In this document: positions 50,868-60,535 of the stretch, in pieces
Numbering within the stretch: the stretch's first letter is position 1
Layout of the letters: each line of letters starts with the position of its first letter
Notes under the pieces: model-generated
What the model was told of the DNA's origin: nothing
The model's database searches: none
What the model saw: only the letters and a program-made list of their open reading frames with translations
Translations under genes and position numbers: made by a program
Assembly: GCA_964416425.1 (NCBI GenBank)
Contig: CAYQEC010000002.1
Coordinates: forward strand, 110,204-174,203
Direction of reading: 5' to 3'
Length of the DNA: 64,000 bases
DNA from: CAYQEC01 sp964416425
GTDB lineage: Bacteria > Actinomycetota > Acidimicrobiia > Spongiisociales > UBA5794

Positions 50868-51557
50868 CTACTCGGGGAACCGGACGATGCGGGGGGCGGC
50901 GAGGTCGTCGTTGTCGATCAGGACGTCGGCGCGGGCCTCCGGCTTGGCCACCCTGGCGTACAGCTCCTGGCCGGGGATGTAGCGGCGACGGTACCTGCGC
51001 GCCGTCTCCTCGGCGGTGCCGAAGCGGACCTCGTCACGGTCGAGGGCCCGCTCCAAGGCCACCCCGACCCGCACCGCCAGGAAGACCGTGAGGTCCCAGC
51101 AGTCCCGTAGCTCCGGGCGCAGCAGGAAGACGCCGTCGAAGAGCAGCACCACGTCGTGGGGCACGACCCGGGGTCTCTCCTCGACCCGGGCATCGTGGCG
51201 GGCGTCGGACACCCGGGTCCGGATCTGGCGGGTGCCGTCGGGGCCGAGCGGGTCGAGCAGCGCTCGCCGCAGGGCCGGGTAGTCGAAGGAATCCTCGTAG
51301 TAGCTGCGAGCCGGGTCCTCGCCGGACCGGCGCTGCCGGATCGGTGCCGGATGGTGGAACCCCTCGACCGAGGCCCGCACCACGGTCATGCCGGCTGCGC
51401 CGAGCGGGGCGGCGAGCTCATCGGCGAAGGCGGTCTTGCCGGCGGCGTCCATGCCGTCGATGCCCACCAGGAAGGGCTCGGTCCCCGCGCGTCGTGCGAT
51501 GAGGCCGGCGACGCGGGAGATGACCCGATCCCGCGGTGACCTGTCGTAGCTGACCAT
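50868..51557 (-). CDS. uridine-kinase-like P-loop protein
   Basis: A 229-residue P-loop kinase of the uridine/phosphoribulokinase type. Walker A is GMDAAGKTAFAD at about residues 34-45; SVEGFHHP and SYYEDSFDYPALRR match the substrate region; LLFDGVFLLRPE is the Walker-B-like strand. Related proteins phosphorylate nucleosides or similar sugars. ATG 51557 follows GAGGAG. It reads away from nuoA2, so the 231-base gap is a divergent promoter region. Confidence 0.8.
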   Translation of the reverse strand: MVSYDRSPRDRVISRVAGLIARRAGTEPFLVGIDGMDAAGKTAFADELAAPLGAAGMTVVRASVEGFHHPAPIRQRRSGEDPARSYYEDSFDYPALRRALLDPLGPDGTRQIRTRVSDARHDARVEERPRVVPHDVVLLFDGVFLLRPELRDCWDLTVFLAVRVGVALERALDRDEVRFGTAEETARRYRRRYIPGQELYARVAKPEARADVLIDNDDLAAPRIVRFPE

Positions 51558-51713
51558 TGCCACTCCTCGGCCGCGCCGCCGAGCATAGGCAGTTCGACCC
51601 GCCGCCGTCCGGCTCGCGGGTCCCGGTCGATCCCGCCGTCGGCCGCCGCAACCGTCCGCGCCCCCCCACTTCGGACCGGATCCGTTCGGTCGGTTCCGGG
51701 GCGCCCGGCCCCC

Positions 51714-51719
51714 TATACT
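51714..51719 (+). promoter_or_regulatory. -10 element TATACT of the second nuo operon
   Basis: TATACT stands about 70 bases before the GTG of nuoA2; a GGGAAGGGGAG ribosome site lies between. A -35 is not convincing. Confidence 0.5.
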
Positions 51720-51788
51720 CGCTCCGGCGCGCCGCCCGCCGACACGGCGCAGTGTCGCGCGGAGAGCCGTTGGGAAGGGGAGAAACGG

Positions 51789-52172
51789 GTGCTTGATCGG
51801 TACTTCGGGGACTACATCACCGTCGGTGTGTTCCTGGCGGTGGGTGCGCTCATCGTCGGCGGCGCGGTCCTCGCCTCGGCGATGCTCCGCCCCAACAGGC
51901 CCAACCGGTTCAAGTCCGAGGTGTACGAGTGCGGCATCGCCCCGATGGGGAGCGGCTGGAGCCAGAGTCACATCCGCTACTACATCTTCGCCCTGCTCTT
52001 CCTCGTCTTCGACGTCGAGGCGGTGTTCATCTTCCCTTGGGCGGTGCGGGTCGAGGCCTTCAGTAGCGCCGGGATGGGGGCATTCGTGCTCGTCGAGATG
52101 ATGATCTTCATCGTGATCCTGGTGCTCGGCCTCGTCTACGCGGTCCGCAAGGGAGTGCTCCGGTGGGAGTGA
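51789..52172 (+). CDS. nuoA: complex I subunit A, second copy
   Basis: A 127-residue three-helix NuoA. The hallmark is NRFKSEVYECGIAPMGSG with its cysteine; YYIFALLFLVFDVEAVFIF marks helix two. It differs strongly from the first copy (28331), so the operons are not a recent duplication. GTG start. It opens an 11-gene operon without nuoEFG. Overlaps nuoB by ten bases. Confidence 0.94.
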   Translation: MLDRYFGDYITVGVFLAVGALIVGGAVLASAMLRPNRPNRFKSEVYECGIAPMGSGWSQSHIRYYIFALLFLVFDVEAVFIFPWAVRVEAFSSAGMGAFVLVEMMIFIVILVLGLVYAVRKGVLRWE

Positions 52173-52660
52173 TCGAGAAGTTCGGCGCCCCCAAACCGCT
52201 CTCCTGGCTGCTCAACTGGTCACGCAAATACTCGCTGTGGTTCTTCAACTTCGGGCTCGCCTGCTGCGCCATCGAGGTGATGGCGGCGGCCGGACCCCGC
52301 TACGACTTCATGCGCTTCGGCGTCATCCCGCTTCCGGCGTCACCCCGCCAGGCCGACCTCATGGTGGTGGCAGGGACCCTCACTGACAAGATGGCGCCCG
52401 CCGTCAAGCGTCTCTACGACCAGATGCCCGACCCCAAGTACGTCATCTCGATGGGGTCGTGTGCCAACTGCGGCGGACCGTACTGGGACTCCTACTCGGT
52501 CACCAAGGGCGTCGACCAGGTCATCCCGGTCGACGTCTACGTACCCGGCTGCCCGCCGCGGCCCGAGGCGCTGATGGAGGGGATCCTGCTGCTGCAGGAG
52601 CAGATCACCCACGAGGATGTGCGGCGGAAGTGGAGCGAGCGTGACCCCCAGCCCGTCTGA
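52163..52660 (+). CDS. nuoB: complex I subunit B, second copy
   Basis: A 165-residue NuoB with cluster N2 ligands in ACCAIEVM, SMGSCANCGG and VPGCPPRPE. An N-terminal segment SWLLNWSRKYSLWFF is amphipathic. GTG start at 52163. Because N2 is intact, quinone reduction should occur even though the NADH module is missing. Confidence 0.95.
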   Translation: MGVIEKFGAPKPLSWLLNWSRKYSLWFFNFGLACCAIEVMAAAGPRYDFMRFGVIPLPASPRQADLMVVAGTLTDKMAPAVKRLYDQMPDPKYVISMGSCANCGGPYWDSYSVTKGVDQVIPVDVYVPGCPPRPEALMEGILLLQEQITHEDVRRKWSERDPQPV

Positions 52661-53240
52661 GACCGCCACGGACCCGGCTGCGCTCGCCGCCCGCCTCGCC
52701 GACCTGGTCGGTTCCACCGAATGGAGCGCCGAGCACGGCACGGTGAAGATCCAGGTGGAGCGGGATCGGTGGGTCGAGGCCATCCGCACCGCCCGCGACG
52801 AGGCCGGCCTCGCCTTCTTCTCATGGCTCTCGGCCGTCGACTGGACCCGGGAGGTGGCGGTGGGCGACCCGCCGGCCGAGCCCGACACGGTCGAGGAGCG
52901 CTACGACGTCCTGTGCCGCCTCTCCTCGGTGGAGCGAGCCGACGCCGCCGTCTTCGTTGCCTCGCTCCCCAAGGACGGCGCCCGGATCGACTCCCTCGTC
53001 CCCGTCTTCGGAGGCGCCGCCTGGCACGAGCGGGAAGCCGCCGAGATGTACGGCATCGAGTTCACCGGGCATCCCCATCTGGTCAAGCTGTACCTGCCGG
53101 AAGGCTTCGAAGGTCACCCGCTCCGCAAGTCGTTCCCGTTGCTTTCCCGTGAGGTGAAGCCCTGGCCGGGCACGGTCGACGTCGAGGCCATGCCGTCGAC
53201 CGAGAACCGGGAAGCCGGCGAGGGAGGCGAGGAGGCATGA
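52641..53240 (+). CDS. nuoC: complex I subunit C, second copy
   Basis: A 199-residue NuoC. Conserved end: WHEREAAEMYGIEFTGHP and GHPLRKSFPL. GTG at 52641 follows GGAG with five-base spacing; an ATG at 52617 is possible but has no proper spacing. It overlaps nuoB by 20 bases. Separate nuoC and nuoD genes are kept, as in the first operon. Confidence 0.92.
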   Translation: MTPSPSETATDPAALAARLADLVGSTEWSAEHGTVKIQVERDRWVEAIRTARDEAGLAFFSWLSAVDWTREVAVGDPPAEPDTVEERYDVLCRLSSVERADAAVFVASLPKDGARIDSLVPVFGGAAWHEREAAEMYGIEFTGHPHLVKLYLPEGFEGHPLRKSFPLLSREVKPWPGTVDVEAMPSTENREAGEGGEEA

Positions 53241-54430
53241 CCACCCTCGACTCCGGCGGCCTGGTCCACATCTCCGACGCCGCCGTCTCGGTGGAGCTGG
53301 TGGGTGAGGACATGATGCTCAACATCGGCCCGCAGCATCCCTCCACCCACGGGGTGCTGCGTCTCATCGCCCAGGTCGACGGGGAGCGGATCACCCGACT
53401 CGAGCCGGTCATCGGCTACATGCACCGCGGCAAGGAGAAGCTGGCCGAGGTGCGCACCTACCCCCAGATCACCACCCTCATCAACCGCATCGACTGGATC
53501 TCCGGATTCGCCAACGAGGTCCCGTTCGTGGTGGCGGTGGAACGGCTCATGGGCATCGAAGCGCCCGAACGGGCCCAGTACATCCGGCTCATCCTGACCG
53601 AGCTGACCCGCATCTCGAACCACCTCGTGTTCGCTTCCTCCTACCCGCTCGAGCTCGGCGCCGCCACCCCGCTCATGTACGCCTTCCGGGAACGGGAGCG
53701 GGTGCTCGACCTCATCGAGGGCGTCACCGGCGGACGGTTCCATCCCAACTTCAACCGGGTCGGCGGCGTCAAACCCGCCGCCGGCGGGGGATCCACCCAG
53801 AAGAAGGTGGTGCTCGACCTGCCCGAGGGGTTCTTCGACGCCACCCGCCGCGCCATGGATCGGGTCATCGAGGTGTGCGACGAGATCGACGACCTCGTCG
53901 TCGGCAACGAGCTGATCCAGGCCCGCACCATCGGCGTCGGCGTGATCCCGGCCGAGAAGGGCCTCGAATACGGTGTCTCCGGTCCCAACCTGCGGGCGGC
54001 GGGGGTCGACTTCGACCTCCGCAAGCACGAGCACCTGCTTCCCTACGACGACTTCGAATTTGACGTCATCGTGCGCCCCAACGGGGACTGCTTCGACCGC
54101 TACGTCGTCCGCATCGAGGAGATCCGCCAATCGGTCTCCCTCGTGCGCCAGGCCATCGACAAGATCCCCTCCGGCCCGCTCCAGGCCAAGGTGCCCCGGG
54201 TGCTCAAGGTCCCGCCGGGCGAGATCTACGTCCGGGCGGAGAACCCGAAGGGCGAGATGGGGTACTACGTCGTGTCCCAGGGCGGGCGGGTGCCCTACCG
54301 GGTCAAGATCCGCTCCGCCTCCTTCTCCAACATCTCGGTGCTGCCCTGGGTGGCGCAAGGCCAGCTCATCCCGGACCTGGTGGCGACGATGGGGAGCCTC
54401 GACTTCGTGTTGGGAGACGTCGACCGATGA
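53237..54430 (+). CDS. nuoD: complex I subunit D, second copy
   Basis: A 397-residue NuoD of standard length: NIGPQHPSTHGVLRLIAQV, GYMHRGKEKLAE, NRIDWISGF, HPNFNRVGGVKPAAGGG, LGDVDR. It lacks the acidic N-terminal extension of the first copy. ATG overlaps the nuoC stop. Its next partners in the operon are nuoH and nuoI, since nuoE, nuoF and nuoG are absent. Confidence 0.95.
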   Translation: MTTLDSGGLVHISDAAVSVELVGEDMMLNIGPQHPSTHGVLRLIAQVDGERITRLEPVIGYMHRGKEKLAEVRTYPQITTLINRIDWISGFANEVPFVVAVERLMGIEAPERAQYIRLILTELTRISNHLVFASSYPLELGAATPLMYAFRERERVLDLIEGVTGGRFHPNFNRVGGVKPAAGGGSTQKKVVLDLPEGFFDATRRAMDRVIEVCDEIDDLVVGNELIQARTIGVGVIPAEKGLEYGVSGPNLRAAGVDFDLRKHEHLLPYDDFEFDVIVRPNGDCFDRYVVRIEEIRQSVSLVRQAIDKIPSGPLQAKVPRVLKVPPGEIYVRAENPKGEMGYYVVSQGGRVPYRVKIRSASFSNISVLPWVAQGQLIPDLVATMGSLDFVLGDVDR

Positions 54431-55437
54431 GTTTCAGCGTCGAGTTGCTGCTGAAGGTGGTCGTCGTCCTCGGCCTCGTCCTGCCCCTGGCGCTGGTGGT
54501 CATCTTCGGGGAGCTGAAGATCTCGGCCCACATGCAGAGCCGGATCGGGCCCTACTTCGCCGGCGGCCGCTGGGGTTGGGCCCAGCCGCTCGCCGACGCC
54601 GTCAAGTTCATGCAGAAGGAGGACCTGGTACCCGCCGGCGCCGACACTCAGGTCTACAAACTCGCCCCCTACGTGGTGCTCATGGGCACGGTCGCCACCT
54701 TCGTGATCATCCCGATCGGGCCCGACCTGGTGTCGCGGAACCTCGACCTCGGGCTCTTCTACGTGCTCGCCGTGTCCTCGCTGTCGACACTGGGAGTGCT
54801 GATGGCGGGATGGTCGTCCGGCAACAAGTACTCCCTCATCGGCGGGTTGCGGGCCGGCGCCCAGCTCATCGCCTACGAGCTGCCGCTGGTGCTGGCGGCG
54901 GTCGGGGTGGCGGTCCAGGCCGGGACGCTGTCCCTCAACGGCATCGTCGCCGCCCAGGCCCAACCCTGGTTCCACATCGGGGACTTCGGTGTCGCCGTGC
55001 CCTTCGTGGTGTCGGGCCAGATCATCGGGTTTCTCATCTTCCTCACCGCCGGCCTGGCCGAGCTGAGCCGGATCCCGTTCGACATGCCGATCGCCGAATC
55101 CGAGCTGACGATGGGCTACCTCACCGAGTACTCCGGCATCCGCTTCACGATGTTCTTCCTCGGCGAGTACGCCGGCATGGTGTCGCTGTCGGCGATCGCC
55201 GCCACCCTCTTCCTCGGCGGATACTGGCTGCCCGGCCTCAGCGGCGACGCCCTCAACTGGGTGGGGCCGCCGGTGCTGATCGGCAAGGTGCTGTTGCTCT
55301 GCTTCCTCTTCATCTGGTTCCGCTGGACCTTCCCCCGGCTGCGGGAAGACCAGCTGCAGGGCCTCGCCTGGAAATGGCTCATCCCGGCGGCCCTCGTCAA
55401 CATCGTGGCGACGGCGTTCTTCAAGGTGGTCTTCTGA
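54427..55437 (+). CDS. nuoH: complex I subunit H, second copy
   Basis: A 336-residue, eight-helix NuoH. The motif after helix 1 reads FGELKISAHMQSRIGPYFAG; most NuoH have MERK at the first position, so the Glu-Arg pair is changed to Glu-Leu. The acidic loop SRIPFDMPIAESELTMGY and EYSGIRFTMFFLGEY are intact. ATG overlaps nuoD. Confidence 0.94.
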   Translation: MSFSVELLLKVVVVLGLVLPLALVVIFGELKISAHMQSRIGPYFAGGRWGWAQPLADAVKFMQKEDLVPAGADTQVYKLAPYVVLMGTVATFVIIPIGPDLVSRNLDLGLFYVLAVSSLSTLGVLMAGWSSGNKYSLIGGLRAGAQLIAYELPLVLAAVGVAVQAGTLSLNGIVAAQAQPWFHIGDFGVAVPFVVSGQIIGFLIFLTAGLAELSRIPFDMPIAESELTMGYLTEYSGIRFTMFFLGEYAGMVSLSAIAATLFLGGYWLPGLSGDALNWVGPPVLIGKVLLLCFLFIWFRWTFPRLREDQLQGLAWKWLIPAALVNIVATAFFKVVF

Positions 55438-55898
55438 TGGCCAAGATCCCCCTCGGCGGTCTGCTCAAGGGCATGAAGGTGACGCTCAAGGCGCTCTTCA
55501 CCAAACCCGTCACGGTCAACTACCCCCTCGAGAAGGAGACCCTGGTGCCGCGGGCCCGCGGGGTCATCGCCCTCGACGTCGAGAACTGCACGGTGTGCAT
55601 GCTGTGCGCCAGGGAATGTCCCGACTGGTGCATCTACATCGAGGGCCACAAGGAGGAGGCCCCGCCCTCCAAGCCGGGCGGCCGGGTCCGGTCCCGGGCC
55701 AAGCTCGACCGTTTCGACATCGATTACGCCCTCTGCATGTACTGCGGCATCTGCGTCGAGGTGTGCCCGTTCGACGCCCTCTACTGGAGCCCCGAGCACG
55801 AGTACAGCGAGTACCGGATCTCCGACATGCTGCACGACAAGGAACGTCTCACCGAATGGCTGGAGACGGTCCCCGAGCCCCCGGCGCTGGAGCCATGA
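55437..55898 (+). CDS. nuoI: complex I subunit I, second copy
   Basis: A 153-residue NuoI of compact length with two [4Fe-4S] motifs: CTVCMLCARECPDWC and CMYCGICVEVCP. In an 11-subunit complex without NuoEFG, NuoI is the likely docking point for the electron donor, as for ferredoxin-dependent relatives. ATG overlaps nuoH (TGATG). Confidence 0.94.
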   Translation: MAKIPLGGLLKGMKVTLKALFTKPVTVNYPLEKETLVPRARGVIALDVENCTVCMLCARECPDWCIYIEGHKEEAPPSKPGGRVRSRAKLDRFDIDYALCMYCGICVEVCPFDALYWSPEHEYSEYRISDMLHDKERLTEWLETVPEPPALEP

Positions 55899-56467
55899 TG
55901 CCCGTGATCGCCGTCACCGCCGCCGACTGGTTCGGGGAAGTCGAGAACTGGGTGTTCCTCGTGATCGCGGTCGTGATGGTGGCCGGCTCCTTCCGGGTCG
56001 TCACCAGCCCCAACGTGGTGCACGCCGTGCTCGCCCTGGTGGCAGCCCTCGGCGCCTCCGCGGCGCTGTTCCTGCTGCTCGGGGCGGAGTTCGTCGCCTG
56101 GACCGTGGTGCTGGTGTACATCGGCGCCGTCGTCGTGCTGTTCCTCTTCGGGATCATGATCACCCGGGCCCCTCTCGGTCACGAGACCGCCCTCAGCCAC
56201 CCCTTGCGGGTCCGGGCCGGGGCTGCCCTCGTCTCCGGGGCGCTCTTCCTCCTCATCGGGGGCGCCATGCTGGACGCCTTCTCCGACCGCCTCATCGACG
56301 AGCCGGCCGCCGCCACCCGAACCGCCGACCTGGGCAAGTCGATGTTCGAACGGTTCGTGATCCCCTTCGAGGTGGTGTCGGTGGTGCTGCTCGCCGCCCT
56401 CATCGGCGGCATCGTGCTGGCGAGGAAGGACCCGGAACCGGGCGTCGCCGGCGAGGTGTCGCGATGA
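55895..56467 (+). CDS. nuoJ: complex I subunit J, second copy
   Basis: A 190-residue, five-helix NuoJ. VAWTVVLVYIGAVVVLFLFGIMI is the conserved third helix. ATG overlaps the nuoI stop (ATGA). A short 49-base gap with GGAGGTGA follows before nuoK. Confidence 0.92.
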   Translation: MMPVIAVTAADWFGEVENWVFLVIAVVMVAGSFRVVTSPNVVHAVLALVAALGASAALFLLLGAEFVAWTVVLVYIGAVVVLFLFGIMITRAPLGHETALSHPLRVRAGAALVSGALFLLIGGAMLDAFSDRLIDEPAAATRTADLGKSMFERFVIPFEVVSVVLLAALIGGIVLARKDPEPGVAGEVSR

Positions 56468-56516
56468 GGTCGCCGGCTCGGCCCTCCCGCTCCCGACCCC
56501 GTGACGGAGGTGACCA

Positions 56517-56822
56517 ATGCTGATCAACCAGTTCCTCCTCCTCGGCGCGGCCATGTTCTCTCTCGGGGTCTACGGGGTGCTGAGCCGGCGCAACGCGGTG
56601 CTGGTGCTGCTGTCAGTCGAGCTGATGCTGGCGGCGGTCAACATCAACCTGGTCACCTTCGACATCGCCCTCGGCGACGCCCTCGCCGGAGGTCAGATCT
56701 TCGCCCTCTTCGTCATCGCCATCGCCGCCGCCGAGGTGGGCATCGGGCTCGCCATCGTGCTGCTCATCTACCGCAACCGTCACTCCGCCAACGTCGACGA
56801 GCTCGATCTGATGAAGCTGTGA
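56517..56822 (+). CDS. nuoK: complex I subunit K, second copy
   Basis: A 101-residue NuoK with both membrane glutamates (LLSVELMLAAVNINL and AIAAAEVGIGLAI). A GGAGGTGA ribosome site precedes the ATG, making this the only separately initiated gene in the first half of the operon. Confidence 0.94.
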   Translation: MLINQFLLLGAAMFSLGVYGVLSRRNAVLVLLSVELMLAAVNINLVTFDIALGDALAGGQIFALFVIAIAAAEVGIGLAIVLLIYRNRHSANVDELDLMKL

Positions 56823-56826
56823 GCCG

Positions 56827-58941
56827 ATGAATCCCCTCCCCGCCGCCGCCTTCCTGCTCACCGCCGCCGAGACCGGTGGGGAGCGCGCGGTGGAGGCCTA
56901 CCGCGACGGCGGCATCCTGGCGGCCGGGGCCTGGCTCATCCCGCTTGTCCCGATGGTGCTGGCGTTCGCCATCGCCCTCTTCGGGAAACGCTCCCCACTC
57001 AAGGGATGGGGGATGGCGGTGTTCTCGATGGGGTTCGTGGCCGTCTACGCCACCGCCCTGTTCTTCGCCAACCTCGGCGACGGCATCCTCCACGTCGGCT
57101 CCGTCCAGGTCGCCGACGTCGGCACTACCCGGTTCGGGCAGCTCAGCGTGGAGTGGGGATGGATGGTCGACGGCCTCTCGATCATGATGTACCTCGTCGT
57201 CGGCGTGGTCGGCCTCCTCGTCTTCATCTACTCCAAGGGCTACATGGAGGGCGACATCCGCTACACGTGGTTCTTCGCAACCTTCACCCTCTTCGGCGGC
57301 GGCATGCTGGTACTCGCCTCTGCCCCCAACCTCATCCAGCTCATCGTCGGCTGGGAGATCGTCGGGGTCGCCTCCTACCTGCTGATCGGGCACTACTGGG
57401 AGCAGCACGAGAACTCCTCGGCCGGGATCAAGGCGTTCCTCACCAACAAGGTGGCCGACGTCGGGCTCTTCGTCGGGGTGATCATCGTGACGATGTCGGT
57501 GGGCTCGTTCCGCTTCACCGACATCATGGACGCGGTGGCGGCCGGCACCGGCAACCGTCTCGCCACCTTCGGGTTTTGGGCCGGTCTTGGCCTCTTCATC
57601 GGGGCGATGGGGAAGAGCGCCCAGTTCCCCCTCCACGTCTGGCTCCCCGACGCCATGGCCGGGCCGACCCCGGTGTCGGCCCTGATGCACGCCGCCACCA
57701 TGGTCACCGCCGGCGTCTACCTGCTGGGGCGGATGTTCCCGTTCTACATCGCCGAGGGATTCGGCGACGAGGTGCGGGGCGTCATCATCGTCATCGGGGC
57801 CCTCACCCTGTTCCTCACCGGCCTGGTGGCGCTGGTGCAGGACGACATCAAGAAGGTGCTCGCCTACTCGACCCTCTCCCAGCTCGGCTACATGACGGTG
57901 GCGATGGGGGCCGGGGCCTACACCGCCGCCCTCTTCCACCTCTTCACCCACGCCTTCTTCAAGGCGCTGCTCTTCCTGGCGGCCGGCTCGGTGATCCACG
58001 CCGTGCACTCCAACAACATGTCCGACATGGGCGGCCTCCGCCGCTTCATGCCGGCCACCTACCGCACCTTCCTCATCGGGTCGCTGGCGCTCGCCGGCAT
58101 CTTCCCTCTCGCCGGGTTCTGGTCGAAGGACGAGATCCTCGCCTCGCTCCGCTACGCCGGATCCGCCGAATCCGGCTTCAGCAGCGTCCAGGGCGGGGCC
58201 GGGCTCGCCAGTTTTGTGCTCGTGGTCGCCGTCGCCGGGGCCTTCGTCACCGCCCTCTACATGGCCCGGGCCGTGTTCCTCACCTTCTTCGGTGCGTACA
58301 AGGGCGACGGCCAGCCCCACGAGTCCCCGACGGTGATGGTCTACCCCCTGGTCGGTCTCGCCACCGGCGCCGCCCTCGTGGGAGGCCTCAACATGGCCGG
58401 GCTCACCCGCATCTTCACCGACACCGTCGGCGTCCAGTACTTCGCCGGTTTCCACGCACTCGAGCACCACGCCGACAGCCTCAACCTCGGGCTGGCGGCG
58501 ATCGGCACCCTGGCGGCGTTGGCCGGGATCGCCCTCGGGTACCGGTTGTGGTTCGGCGACGCCGCCACCCAGCAGGAGCGCGACAGCTTTCACGTTCCGC
58601 TGCTGTACCCGCTGCTGCGCCACAAGTACTTCCTCGACGATATCTACATGGACGGGGTGATCCGGCCGATCCGGGGCCCGCTGGCGCGGGCCGTCGACTG
58701 GTTCAACGGCCACGTCATCGACCTCGTCATCAACGGCGCCGGGTTCGCGGCCCGCGGCCTCGGCAAGCTCGTGTACGGCTTCGATCAGCGGGGGGTTGAC
58801 GCCGCCATCAACGCATCCGCCGCGGTGACCAGCGGCACCGGAGGCGTGCTCCGGCTGCTGCAGACGGGCCGTGTCCAGCAATACGCAGTCTTGATCTTCG
58901 CGGGGACGGTGCTCCTCGTGGCAGGTCTGATCGTCTTCTGA
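56827..58941 (+). CDS. nuoL: complex I subunit L, second copy
   Basis: A 704-residue NuoL with GWEIVGVASYLLIGHYWE, GKSAQFPLHVWLPDAMAGPTP, QDDIKKVLAYSTLSQLGYM and KDEILASLRY. Longer than the first copy; extra residues lie at the N-terminus and in the loops. The lateral helix and last anchor helix are present. Confidence 0.95.
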   Translation: MNPLPAAAFLLTAAETGGERAVEAYRDGGILAAGAWLIPLVPMVLAFAIALFGKRSPLKGWGMAVFSMGFVAVYATALFFANLGDGILHVGSVQVADVGTTRFGQLSVEWGWMVDGLSIMMYLVVGVVGLLVFIYSKGYMEGDIRYTWFFATFTLFGGGMLVLASAPNLIQLIVGWEIVGVASYLLIGHYWEQHENSSAGIKAFLTNKVADVGLFVGVIIVTMSVGSFRFTDIMDAVAAGTGNRLATFGFWAGLGLFIGAMGKSAQFPLHVWLPDAMAGPTPVSALMHAATMVTAGVYLLGRMFPFYIAEGFGDEVRGVIIVIGALTLFLTGLVALVQDDIKKVLAYSTLSQLGYMTVAMGAGAYTAALFHLFTHAFFKALLFLAAGSVIHAVHSNNMSDMGGLRRFMPATYRTFLIGSLALAGIFPLAGFWSKDEILASLRYAGSAESGFSSVQGGAGLASFVLVVAVAGAFVTALYMARAVFLTFFGAYKGDGQPHESPTVMVYPLVGLATGAALVGGLNMAGLTRIFTDTVGVQYFAGFHALEHHADSLNLGLAAIGTLAALAGIALGYRLWFGDAATQQERDSFHVPLLYPLLRHKYFLDDIYMDGVIRPIRGPLARAVDWFNGHVIDLVINGAGFAARGLGKLVYGFDQRGVDAAINASAAVTSGTGGVLRLLQTGRVQQYAVLIFAGTVLLVAGLIVF

Positions 58942-58957
58942 CGGGAGGAGCAAGCAG

Positions 58958-60532
58958 ATGGGTTGGTTCGAGAACGGTTGGGGCCTGAGCCTGATCGTCT
59001 TCCTGCCGCTGGCCGGGGCACTGGTCGTGATGGCGCTCCCCAAGGCCAACGAGCAGGCTCAGAAGCTCGCTGCCCTGTTCTTCGCCGCGGCGTCGTTCGT
59101 GCTCTCGCTGGTCGTCGTGTTCCGGTTCGACTACGGGGCCGCCGGGGGCCTCCAGTTCGGCACCTCCCCCGGCCTCACCTGGATCGGCGCCATCAACTCC
59201 AACTACCACATCGGCGTCGACGGCATCAGCCTCCCGCTGCTCGTGCTGTCCACCTTCATGACGCTGCTGTCGATCGTCTACTCGTGGAACCACTGGCCGG
59301 AGCCACACAACCCGAAGGCGTTCCTGGTGCTCATCCTGTTGCTGGCGACCGGGATGAGCGGCACGTTTGTCGCCCTCGACCTCATCCTCTTCTTCGTCTT
59401 CTTCGAGGTCGTGCTGCTGCCCATGTACTTCATGATCGGCATCTGGGGGGACCGCAACGAAGTGACCATCCCGGTGCTGGGGAAGACGGTGGAGATGCGG
59501 CTCTACGCCGCCATCAAGTTCTTCCTCTTCACCTTGTTCGGCTCGGCCTTCATGCTGCTCGGGTTCCTCGCCCTCTACTTCAAGAGCGGGATGAGCACCT
59601 TCGACATCACGGCGCTCTCCGGCGGCTCGGCCGAGGCGGAGCTGGGGAAGATGGCGTTCTGGGTGTTCTTCGCCCTGTTCCTCGGGTTCGCCGTCAAGGT
59701 CCCGATGTTCCCGCTCCACACCTGGCTGCCCGACGCCCACACCGCGGCCCCCACCGTGGGCTCGGTGCTGCTGGCGGCTGTCCTGCTGAAACTCGGCACC
59801 TACTCCTTCATCCGCATCAGCCTGCCCATCCTTCCCGAGCAGGCTCGGAACTGGGCGCCGGCGATCGCCATCCTGGCGGTGATCGGCATCATCTACGCCT
59901 CGCTGGCCTGTCTCGCCCAGACCGACATGAAACGCCTTATCGCCTTCTCGTCGGTGGGCCACATGGGCTTCGTCATGCTCGGCATCGCCACCCTGACCGA
60001 CATCGGCATCAACGCCGCCATCATCGGCATGGTCGCCCACGGGCTCATCACCGGCCTGCTGTTCTTCCTCGCCGGGTCGATGGCGCACCGCTACCACACC
60101 AGGGAGATGGCCCGCCTCGGCGGCAACCAGAAGCTCCTCCCCATCCTCGGCACGCTGCTCGGGTTCACCGCCATGGCCTCCCTCGGGCTGCCGGGCCTCG
60201 CCGGGTTCTGGGGCGAGTTCATGTCGTTGCTCGCCTCGTTTGATCCGCTGGGCGGGCTGTCCACCGGGCTGTTCCGCACTCTCATGGTGATCGGCGCCGT
60301 CGGCACCGTGCTCACCGCCGGCTACATGCTGTGGATGCTGCAGCGGGTCAACTTCGGCGAGCCCTCCGAGGAGTGGGCCGGCCACGAGCTGCACGACGTC
60401 GACCGCTTCGAGCTGGCGGCCTGGTCGCCGCTGGTGGTCTCGATCATCGCCATCGGGGTGTTCCCGCGGCTCGTCTTCGGCGCCACCAACGACGCGGTCC
60501 AGGCCCTCGTCAAGAACGTGTTCGGAGGCTGA
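58958..60532 (+). CDS. nuoM: complex I subunit M, second copy
   Basis: A 524-residue NuoM: FFEVVLLPMYFMIGIWGD (Glu), AVKVPMFPLHTWLPDAHTAA (Lys), QTDMKRLIAFSSVGHMGF. A GGGAGGAG ribosome site is present 16 bases after nuoL. Confidence 0.95.
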   Translation: MGWFENGWGLSLIVFLPLAGALVVMALPKANEQAQKLAALFFAAASFVLSLVVVFRFDYGAAGGLQFGTSPGLTWIGAINSNYHIGVDGISLPLLVLSTFMTLLSIVYSWNHWPEPHNPKAFLVLILLLATGMSGTFVALDLILFFVFFEVVLLPMYFMIGIWGDRNEVTIPVLGKTVEMRLYAAIKFFLFTLFGSAFMLLGFLALYFKSGMSTFDITALSGGSAEAELGKMAFWVFFALFLGFAVKVPMFPLHTWLPDAHTAAPTVGSVLLAAVLLKLGTYSFIRISLPILPEQARNWAPAIAILAVIGIIYASLACLAQTDMKRLIAFSSVGHMGFVMLGIATLTDIGINAAIIGMVAHGLITGLLFFLAGSMAHRYHTREMARLGGNQKLLPILGTLLGFTAMASLGLPGLAGFWGEFMSLLASFDPLGGLSTGLFRTLMVIGAVGTVLTAGYMLWMLQRVNFGEPSEEWAGHELHDVDRFELAAWSPLVVSIIAIGVFPRLVFGATNDAVQALVKNVFGG

Positions 60533-60535
60533 TCG